A stretch of 64,000 nucleotides of DNA from Ariolimax columbianus (taxonomy: Eukaryota > Mollusca > Gastropoda > Stylommatophora > Arionidae), in contig JAVGWX010000005.1 in NCBI GenBank assembly GCA_036924085.1, forward strand, positions 75,488,547 through 75,552,546. Reading direction: 5' to 3'. A model generated the notes under the pieces. It ran no database searches and was not told the DNA's origin. It saw only the letters and a list, made by a program, of their open reading frames with translations. Below, one piece after another: positions 55,561 through 64,000 of this stretch. How positions within the stretch are numbered: the stretch's first letter is position 1; every line of letters begins with the position of its first letter. A program made the translations under genes and the position numbers.

Positions 55561-55724
55561 TTATACTCAGAAATATCGACAACTTTTTAGAAATTAACAC
55601 TACACCTGTAAAAGCTTCATGTCAAATTGGAAGCCAAAATTCCAAACTCTATATGAGGGTAACAATATGAAGATTTCCAAAATTAAAGGTATCTTCCGAT
55701 TAATAGATTTGCGTTAGAAACCAG

Positions 55725-57420
55725 TGCCAACAGGACTAACTAACAATCGAAGATATAACCAGGCCTAACTAACTATAACAAATATTCTCTCGTCTAACTT
55801 ATTTTCTAAGCAATAGTCAGGACTAACTACCAAACAACAATATCGCCAAGACTAACTACCAATAAAAAGTATAGCCCAGACTAACTAGACATACAACAAT
55901 ATCGCCAGGACTAACTACTAATAAAAAGTATAGCCCAGACTAACTAGACATACAACAATATCGCCAGGACTAACTACCAATAAAAAGTATAGCCCAGACT
56001 AACTAGACATACAACAACATCGCCAAGACTAACTACTAATAAAAAGTATAACCCAGACTAACTAGACATACAACAATATCGCCAAGACTAACTACTAATA
56101 AAAATATCTTCAGGACTAACTACTAATAAAAATATCGTCAGGAGTAACTACCAAAAATACATCGCCATGACAATTTAACCACTACAAAATTAATTCATAC
56201 TAAACTATAATGAACAAATTACGCCTGTGCGGACATAAACAATATCATCGAGACAAACTATGCATACAAAAATATCGATTTGACAAATTAACCAGTAAAA
56301 ATATTGTCTAAACTAACTAATATAAAAATATCGTACCGACTAACATCAGACGTATCGACCGGTCTAAAAACCAGAAAAAGTATCACCCGGGCTAATTATC
56401 CATTTAGAATATTTTCCAAACTAATCAACCATAAAAAAATATTGCTCAGACTTACCAGGTGTGTAAAGTGTCGTCTATATTAAATAACCATTATCAATAT
56501 CGTGCGGACTAACTATACATAAAATATATTGTCTACACTAAGCTTACAAAAATCGTCCAAATTAAGTAAGCTTAGAAAATATCGTCGAAACAACGTGAGC
56601 TTAGAAAATATCGTCGAGACAACGTGAGCTTAGAAAATATCGTTCAAACCAATTCAACTTAGAAAATATCGTACAAACTAAGTAAGCTTAGAAAATATCG
56701 TCGAGACAACGTAAGCTTAGAAAATATCGTTCAAACCAATTCAACTTAAAAAATATCGTTCAAACCAATTCAACTTAGAAAATATCGTTCAAACCAATTC
56801 AACTTAGAAAATATCGTACAAACTAAGTAAGCTTAGAAAATATCGTCGAGACAACGTCAGCTTAGAAAATATCGTTCAAATTAAGTAAGCTGATAAAATA
56901 TCGTTCAAATTAAGTAAGCTTATAAAATATCGTTTAAACAAAACAAACTTAGAACATATCGTTTAAACTAAAAAAACTCAGAAAATATCGTTCAATCTAA
57001 GTAAGCATAGAAAAGATTGTCAAAACTAATTTAACTTAGAAAATATCGTTCAAACTTATTCTTAGAAAATATCGTTAAGACTAAGTAAGCTTAGAACATA
57101 TAGTCCCAAATAGATAATATAAAAAAATATCGTCCAAACTAACTAACACCAACAATATCTTCCAAACTAACATAAAACATATCTTTCAAACTAATTGATT
57201 AAAATAATTTTTTCAAAACTAACAACAATATTTTCCAGAAAAACTAATATCAAAAATATCTTCCAAAGTAACACCAAAAATATCTTCCTGACTTACTAAC
57301 ATCAAACATATCTTCTAGATTAACACAAAAAATAACGCTGGGATAATCTAACCATACAAAATATCGTCCATATTAGTTAACATAGCAAATATGGTCCTAG
57401 TAACTAACCATAAAAAATGT
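55725..57420. repeat. 1.7-kb AT-rich degenerate array with evolving unit
   Basis: The left part is a ~58-bp unit (GACTAACTACCAATAAAAAG, CATACAACAATATCGCCA). The middle is a ~35-bp unit (GTAAGCTTAGAAAATATCGT). The right is a looser CAAACTAAC/AAAATATCTTCC repeat. The shared AATATCGTC core suggests one array that drifted along its length. Confidence 0.8.
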
Positions 57421-58340
57421 ATGTTTTAAAAATGAACTCCAAATGTGAAATTATCCTATTTTAAAAATTCAAAACTAAATAACTAAATACGAACTAAATT
57501 ACACCTGAAATCTGGTGTTCCATCTGAAGAACTTATCACTCAAAATTAGTGTACAGTGTACATATCTCTTTCTTCAATAAAAAGAGCTATATGCTCAGAT
57601 TTGAATCAAATCGAAATATCTTCCTACTCGAAATTATCCTCCGATATAAACTATGCTTTCAAAATCTGCGTTCATCTACACATCTCCATTCTAGAAACGT
57701 TCGACCGAATCCATATTCGAAATTGGGGTCAAATATAAGATCTATTTACTATGAACTTCATATTCGAATTAAGTTTCGGAATCATTATTCGAAGTTAGTC
57801 AGATCAAAAGTTCAATACTTGAAATTATGGTTACATTTCCGAAACTTCTTGATATAAATTATCTCCAATATAACTATGAGCTGGAAATTAGCGTCCACTA
57901 TAAAGAACGACAAATTCAATATTGGTTACCAATCTAAAGATGTCGGTATGCTGTGAATCACTCCAAACTGGCCTAGCGACATTGAAATTGCACGCCAAAC
58001 ACGGAACGTTTTTTTTACCCCTCCCGCTTTGATAGCTGTGATGATGAAGGAAAATCGACAACAAACGAGCACGCAGGAGAGGGTAGCGCGAGCTCTCACT
58101 CGGTGGGGAATCTGCCGAGTCCTGCATCAACAGGGTGGTGGTTATAGGAGCTGGGAAGAAGAAAGGGAGGATGTTGTTACTGACTCCAGGAGTATGCATC
58201 GCGAGGGAGTGTCTGCTACAGGCAAAAACAATTATATTGGCTTCGTTTGAAATTGTTGATGTTGCCAACTCGCTTTAAGAATGGGCGAGTTGAGTGGTGT
58301 TAGATAGAAGACTGAATTCTTGTGTAAAATGTACTGCTAT
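57421..58340. other. Spacer, nothing recognised
   Basis: Frames at 57549-57857 (+), 57888-58268 (-) and 58029-58250 (+) have no motif I know. The last two overlap on opposite strands, so at most one could be real. Confidence 0.35.
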
Positions 58341-58351
58341 TGAACCCAGTT

Positions 58352-58708
58352 ATCAAGATGCTGAGCAGCGCATGAGCTGAAGCGGTCAGCAGCCCATAGC
58401 TGACTGTTAGTGCCAGGGCCAGCGAACCAGAGCTGCCATGACCCTTCTACACCTCCACGTGGTGATCCTGGATAAAAGCTGAGACAGAGCAGACTGGCTA
58501 AGAAGAAGGGATCTAAGAGGGAAAGCTAACCCGATACTCAAAAAATTCTTGCTGAAGTTGGATGTGTTGGACCGAAAGGTGCAAGTATCGCAGTCAAGCT
58601 GTAAACTACGACACAACGCATTCCGTTCTCTGGACTACATTTTGCTACTTGAGCCCGTGTCAGGGTTTGGTAGCGAGAGATTGAGAACGAATGAAGCCAA
58701 GCCAAGCC
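58352..58708 (+). mobile_element. SINE family A, full-length, with TSD
   Basis: A complete copy ending GAAGCCAAGCCAAGCC. It is flanked by GAACCCAGTT (58342-58351) and GAACGCAGTT (58709-58718), one mismatch. Confidence 0.85.
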
Positions 58709-58934
58709 GAACGCAGTTCTAGGTACGGCTTAGTTAATCCAGATAGTTATGTTTATCTGAACTACTGTAAAGGAACGAAAGGCAATCAGGATGGAGACTT
58801 CCCAATCCATCTTATAAGTTTCTAAAACCACATTCCCGAGACCTGATGTGACTTAGCTGTTACGACGATTGTCTCTGACAACTAAGGGACCAGGTTTGCG
58901 TTCTGGAGCGAAGCAAGTTCCAAACAATCAAGTT

Positions 58935-59535
58935 GTGAATAGGTACATGATCTATAATAGGTACATGATCTGCAATATGTACATGATATACAATAGGTAC
59001 ATGCTCTTTAATAGGTACATGATCTTTAATAGGTACATGATCTACAATAGGTACATGATCTACAATAGGTACATGATCTACGATAAGTACATGATCTACA
59101 ATAGGTACATGATCTTTAATAGCTACATGATCTATAATAGGTACATGATCTACAATAGGTACATGATCTACAATAGGTACATGATCTACAATAGGTACAT
59201 GATCTGTAATAGGTGCATGATCTATAATAGGTACATGATCTATAATAGGTGCATGATCTACAATAGGTACACGATCTACAATAGGTACATGATCTACAAT
59301 AGGTACATGATCTACAATAGGTACATGATCTACAATAGGTACATGATCTACAATAGGTACATGATCTACAATAGGTACATGATCTATAATAGGTATATAA
59401 TCTATAATAGGTGCATGATCTACAATAGGTACACGATCTACAACAGGTACATGATCTATAATAGGTACACAATCTATAATATGTACAGGATCTACAATAG
59501 GTACATGATCTACAATAGGTACATGATCTACAATT
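58935..59535. repeat. 18-bp minisatellite, ~33 copies
   Basis: The unit is GATCTACAATAGGTACAT. Six codons, so three frames on two strands remain open for 160-259 codons at once, the mark of a repeat artefact. Confidence 0.95.
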
Positions 59536-59604
59536 AGGGACGACAAGGAAACGAGCAAGGCAGATATGCACCTCACATAACACGCTAGCCGAGAACTTGT
59601 ACAC

Positions 59605-60780
59605 TGGAGCAAGTGTTCAATAAATACCAGAATGACCAAGAGAGTATTTCCTTAAAAATCGCCAAACGTTTGATATGTCTGTGTCAGACAGAAATACATG
59701 CGAGAAATAGTATCATACGAAAACTGACTGGCACAACATGGGTAGCAAAGCCAGATGTCCTCAGAACCACGGCACTCGCTCTGTGTTTCTCTGTAGCTGA
59801 GTACGCCGAACCAGTCTGGAAAAAATCTGCACATGTCAAACATATAGATAAAATCTACACCAACTAAAAAAAAATTACCCCATAATCGGCATAGCGCCAC
59901 CAGAGATACGAAGAACTTTCGCGTCAGAGATAGGAAGAGAGAAACAGGAAAATGAACCCAAGACACTCTTTGTTCGGACAGCAGGTCCAAGACTAAAGTC
60001 AAGACGAAGTTTCTTACAGTCAACCCAGCCCCTACAGACTAAAGTCAAGACGAAGTTTCTTACAGTCAACCCAACCCCTACAGACTAAAGTCAAGACGAA
60101 GTTTCTTGCAGTCAACCCAGCCCCTACAGACTAAAGTCAAGACAAAGTTTCTTACAGTCAACCCAGCCCCTACAGACTAAAGTCAAGACGAAGTTTCTTA
60201 CAGTCAACCCAACCCCTACAGACTAAAGTCAAGACGAAGTTTCTTGCAGTCAACCCAGCCCCTACCGACTAAAGTCAAGACGAAGTTTCTTACAGTCAAC
60301 CCAGCCCCTACAGACTAAAGTCAAGACGAAGTTTCTTACAGTCAACCCAGCCCCTACAGACTAGTCCAGGAAAACGACGCATCGAAAGTTGGAAACAGCT
60401 GACACAAGTTCGAGTTACGGGAGGAACCTGCGCCTGGACATCTGCTGCCTAACGCAACATGGAAGTCACTAAATAGACTTCGAACTGGTGTATCACGATG
60501 CAGGAAAAAAACTTGAAAAGACGGGGATACAAGAATGATGGAACATGCTAATGTGGAATAACACAAGACCAGGACCATCTGATGATCTGTCCAAACGTCC
60601 CGGAGACTTGTAGCATGGATGATCTGCCGAGTGACAGTGACAGGACAATCCACGTGGCTGAATTCGAGAAGAATGAAGTGTGACGTATCGTCTAGGACAG
60701 GGGAAGTAAGTAAGCAAGCTGTTAGATATTTCAGTGACCGTAACTCAAGCATGATCTGGACACTAGACTCATAGAAAGCC
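59605..60780 (+). pseudogene. I-like LINE RT thumb and C-terminus relic (family G) with 46-bp array
   Basis: The plus frame 59613-59867 gives HARNSIIRKLTGTTWVAKPD, VLRTTALALCFSVAEYAEPV and WKKSAHVKHID, the RT thumb. After the array, LRTGVSRC and, in shifted frames, DQDHLMICPNVPETCSMDDL and IHVAEFEKNEV are visible. Same family as 20.96-21.91 kb. Confidence 0.75.
59989..60365 (+). repeat. 46-bp minisatellite from LINE family G, ~8 copies
   Basis: The unit is CAGACTAAAGTCAAGACGAA plus GTTTCTTACAGTCAACCCAG plus CCCCTA. The same sequence occurs once in the paralogous relic at 21424-21477 (reverse strand) in the same position relative to flanking LINE sequence. Confidence 0.93.
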
Positions 60781-60789
60781 ACAAAGGTT

Positions 60790-61340
60790 TGGTCCGTCTT
60801 TGTCCGCTGTCATTTATTTATTTGGCCATAAGCCCCTTCTTTATTTGCAAATACATTTCTCTTGTATTGTGTTTTAGTACCATGTCTTCTATTATCTTAC
60901 ATTTTTCTTCCAACCACCTGCACATCGCACGTATCTCTTTGTCTAGTGATGAATATGTGGAAGTGTTTTTAGCCTTCTTTCTTTCTGCCATTTTAGTTAA
61001 GATGTCGTCATCCATTCTTGGTGTTTCCTGTTCTTTATCTGGAAAAGATTTATTTGCTACTTGCATACTAGTTTTTAGACGTGTCGATTGAGTGTTTATT
61101 CTCCTCTGTGTTGCCTTCTTTGTTCTCTAATTGTAAGTTGTCATATTCGTTCTCTACTGCTACCTGGTACTCTTGCCGTACATCTGGCTGCTTTAGCGCT
61201 AACCTGTCTTTATTAAGTGCCTTTATTCCTTTGCGATTTTGAGTTTTATGTGCAATTTCAAACAAATTGTACTGTGATCTGAGTAGATGTCTGCTTCAGG
61301 TTATGTCTTAGTGTTCTTGACAATATTTTTAATTCTGTTT
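60790..61340 (-). pseudogene. LINE endonuclease C-terminus and EN-RT linker relic
   Basis: The minus strand reads PEADIYSDHSTICLKLHIKL, then FEIAHKTQNRKGIKALNKDR, DVRQEYQVAVENEYDNLQ, and after a stop EIRAMCRWLEEKCKIIEDMV and TREMYLQIKKGLMAK. The SDH is the conserved end motif of the LINE apurinic-like endonuclease, and the rest is the basic linker before RT. No RT follows. It is the only endonuclease trace seen in the window. Confidence 0.65.
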
Positions 61341-61559
61341 CTGACCATAATAAAACAAAATATGATTTCTTGGCCAATCACATGGGCTTTTCCGTGTACA
61401 TCATTTTCTGGTATGCTGTTATATAAAAATCTAATAAATACTAACTTTGTTTTCCTCTCAGTAATCTGTACTGGGAACAAACTGCTACAGCAAAATCAGG
61501 AACGTTAAGCTCTTCAAGAATAGATGTAAGAACAGAGATAAGGCTGGCATGTGTATTGT
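61341..61559. other. Short spacer
   Basis: May include more decayed endonuclease on the minus strand; not legible. Confidence 0.25.
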
Positions 61560-62215
61560 CCTCTTGATTTTTTAAATATCTACACAGAACAAATTATTCC
61601 AACAGCCAAAGGGGATGCGAGAATTTGTCATTGGAGGAGTGGCAATGAATAACCTTAGACATGCGGATTACAGTTTTAATAGCAAAAAGTGAGCAAGAAT
61701 TGCAGGAGCTTGTGACAACATTATACAAAATAAGTCAAGAGTTTGAATTAGACATAAACATAAAAACAAAGCCTATGATAAATGGGGAAAGTGGCAAGAA
61801 ACCATCTATGCAGATAAGAATGAAATATCAACTACTGTAATAGGTACAGAGTTTATCCTATCTATGTTATATATTAACGTAAGAAGGCAGCTGTGAAAAA
61901 GAAATAAGAAAGAAAATAGGTATGGCCTTGATAGTATTCAGCAACATGCAACAAATTCTGACATTCTAACAGATACATAATAATTTGAAAATGAAAATTA
62001 TCAGATGTTATGTATACTTGTCACTACTTTATGACGCAGAAACATAGACACTGAATAACAAGTTGAATAAGAGTATTGAAACCTTCGAAATATGGGTGTA
62101 TATAAGATTTAATCGCATTTTTGGAAAGAGAAGGAAACAAATGTAAAAGGATTGAAAAAGTTGGGGGCGAGAAGAGAATTAATGACAGAAACAGTTACGT
62201 TATTTTGGTCATATC
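61560..62215 (+). pseudogene. LINE RT palm/thumb relic
   Basis: The plus strand reads NNLRHADYS (motif C, YADD decayed to HADY), LIAKSEQELQELVTTLYKIS, QEFELDINIKTKPMI, CEKEIRKKIGMALIVFSNMQ, IIRCYVYLSLL-like remnants and LYDAETWTLNNKLNKSIETF. This follows 'NLRYADDTVLIAxSEEELQxLV', 'LDINIxKTKxM', 'LYGAETWTL'. It stops where the minus-strand L1 copy 3 tail begins. Confidence 0.75.
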
Positions 62216-62308
62216 TTCTTCTTCTTCTTCGTACGCAGTCAGACAGTAACCATTATTTTTTTCGAAAAAAGCGGCGGTCATCCTGAGGCTGTCGACACTG
62301 CCATAGAG

Positions 62309-63169
62309 CTACGTCATACTAGTATATGTTTGTGGTAGTCTTGCACCTTCGTCTGCCTCCTCGTTGCCTTGGATGTTGCAGTGTGATGGGACCCACTGTA
62401 CCACTACCCTTTTTGGTGTGGACTGCTGGCACAGTTTGCAGAGTGCTGCTCTTAAGTCATTAAGCTCAGTGTTTTTCTGGCTTTTTAGCGCTGTGACTAC
62501 GGCGAGAGCATCTGTAAGCAGGACTATATGGCTTTCATTTCCTTTGTGTGTCACCATTTCTTCCACTGCCGCCCTCAGTGCCTCTGCCTCTGCTCTGAAA
62601 TTGCTTGTGTACTTACCAGTAGCGAATGACAGTGTTATTTTTCTGCCATTTGGTAGGTTCAGGAATGCTCCTGCCCCTCCGTTCTGTGTAGTGTTTGTTA
62701 CAGAACCGTCGGTGTATGCATGGGTCCAGTCCATGCTTGGGTAGTTTTTCGATATAAAGCTTAGGGTAGTATCTCTCCTTTCTTTTTCAGTCTGGCAGTT
62801 TTTGTTTCCAGTACCTGGTATATTTTCTACCACCTCTGGAAATATATCCTGCCTCCAGGTAGGTTTTCGTACAGTAGTGATGGGTTTTGGTGTTGTTAGT
62901 GCGTTTATGGGATCTTCGTGCATCTTTGCTTTGGCTATTTCTGCAAAGTTTCTCCGCTTTAGTTTCCCATTTCCCAAATTGTTTAGTCTCTGGTGCATTG
63001 GATGGTCAGTCAGTCTTCGGAGTTTCTCTGACTGCAGCTGGGCTCTGCAGTCTCTTCTATCGGTCATGGATTGCAGTTTTGTAATCTTTTCAAGTTCTAC
63101 AATTGGCGTTGACTTCATGCCTCCTGTTATAACTCTCATGGCTTGGTTTTGAAGTTTGTTGTTGTCCAT
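62309..63169 (-). pseudogene. L1 RT C-terminal part plus RNase H, copy 3
   Basis: KLQNQAMRVITGGMKSTPIV, RRLTDHPMHQRLNNLGNGKL, a linker that copy 2 has lost (TTVRKPTWRQDIF, NIPGTGNK), and RNase H with YTDGSV, EAEALRAAVE, LLTDALAVV and WVPSHCNIQGNEEAD. It preserves the RT-RNase H junction. At its start a deletion of about 28 bp relative to copy 2 breaks the frame from the upstream RT. Confidence 0.88.
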
Positions 63170-63183
63170 GCCGCAATGCCATA

Positions 63184-63990
63184 CTAGAGAACTGGTCTCA
63201 CTCTTCTAGTGTACAGTTTCTTTAGTATGCTTTCGTCTGCTCCCCAGCTTGTGCCAGCAAGTTTCCTCATGATTGCCATTCTTTCTCTGGCTCTCATTCG
63301 GTTTCTCTCGATCTGACTTTTCCATGTCATGCGCCGATCAAATGTGACTCCCAGATAGTTTGGGTTGCCGTTTGGCTGCAGGAATTTGCCATTTAAACTT
63401 AATTTGGTATTTTGGGGTTTGATTGAAAGCGAGAATATTGTGCATGTGGTTTTCTCCTCGTTTATTTTGACCAGCCATGAGTTTGCCCACTCTTCCAGCG
63501 ATGTTAGGGCCTGCTGCATCCGATTTCTTGCTATGGTGAGATTCTTTTCAGAGGTCCACATAGCCAGATCGTCTGCAAACATTGAGCTATGGACTCTTCT
63601 TTGTATATTCTCTGTAATGTCGTTAATATACACCAGGAAGAGTGTGGGTGACAGTACTCCCCCTTGGGGTACTCCCTGCTCAAGTGTCACCTTTTTGCTC
63701 ATCTGCCCTTGTACTTGGACTCTGGCCGTTCTATTTTTGAGGTAGTGGTTGATACACTTGTACATTTTCCAACAAACATCTCTTCTTCTTAGCTTGACTC
63801 TAAGTCCATCTTTCCAGACTTTGTCAAATGCCTTTTCCAGGTCCACCCACACCGCTACTGTGTGTTTCTGTGCCTGGTAGACATCTTCTATTTCCTGGGC
63901 TATGAGCATGACTTGGGCCTCAGTGGATCTGTGCTGTCTAAAGCCGGCTTGCTGTGGAATTAGTATTCGTTTTTCTTCCAGATGCCACAT
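63184..63990 (-). pseudogene. L1 reverse transcriptase, copy 3 (open to the window edge)
   Basis: An uninterrupted frame with QQAGFRQHRSTEAQ, VWVDLEKAFDKVW (motif A), GVPQGGVLSPTLF (motif B), FADDLAMWT (motif C), LGVTFDRRMTW and RVRPVL, followed by a TAG where copy 2 has Glu. The RT catalytic motifs are intact and this is the best L1 RT in the window, but the stop and the following 28-bp deletion disable it. The upstream part lies beyond the window. Confidence 0.9.
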
Positions 63991-64000
63991 CAGTCTGGTG

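Larger units (their letters stand above)
62217..64000 (-). mobile_element. L1-family RNase H LINE, copy 3 (runs off the window)
   Basis: Tail (GAA)n at 62218-62232 on the left, then 3' UTR, RNase H and RT up to the window edge. Relative to copy 2 it lacks about 300 bp between the RNase H end and AGCTCTATGGCAGTGTCGAC, removing the zinc-binding knuckle. Its flank cannot be examined on the right. Confidence 0.88.

Noticed and set aside
57888..58268. 126-codon minus-strand frame
   Set aside because: Overlaps an open frame on the opposite strand and has no recognisable domain.
58860..59639. 259-, 222- and 162-codon frames on both strands
   Set aside because: All arise from the 18-bp GATCTACAATAGGTACAT array.

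Overview
This is animal nuclear DNA, most likely from a mollusc (a gastropod would fit). The evidence is indirect: tRNA-headed SINEs, several non-LTR retrotransposon clades, vertebrate-type TTAGGG-like interstitial repeats, and very heavy minisatellite content. I found no host gene, rRNA, intact tRNA gene, prokaryotic operon or CRISPR array. Nearly every long open frame is either a retrotransposon relic or a tandem array whose period is a multiple of three.

Layout. 0-5 kb: SINE, RT relic, 44-bp, TG-rich and 45-bp arrays. 5-11.2 kb: two copies of one RNase H-bearing LINE (family L1), each with a target-site duplication (TSD), at 5.0-5.7 and 8.6-11.15 kb, with a tRNA-headed SINE between. 11.2-20.7 kb: 23-bp, 38-bp, ACT, AT-rich and 24-bp arrays mixed with four RT C-terminal relics. 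21-28 kb: RT relics, an RTE-type element with a 12-bp TSD, an RNase H fragment, and a 2.2-kb ACTCA-rich tract. 28-39 kb: GA tract, nested SINEs, a SINE with a 13-bp TSD, a degenerate array built on a TTTGATGT motif, and a 1.8-kb 33-bp array with higher-order structure. 39-48 kb: RT relics, several carrying internal arrays, and a second RNase H LINE (family L2) flanked by roughly 330-bp direct repeats. 48-62 kb: four more RT relics and AT-rich or 18-bp arrays. 62.2-64 kb: a third L1 copy on the minus strand, running off the window end.

The most striking pattern is that at least eight minisatellites (periods 35-46 bp) sit inside RT relics and are local amplifications of the RT coding sequence itself. 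One amplifies the FADD catalytic box at 39.9 kb. Another, at 60.0 kb, has its unamplified single-copy counterpart in a related relic at 21.4 kb. Retroelement debris seems to seed the minisatellites here. All protein-family calls come from reading motifs by eye; no database was searched.
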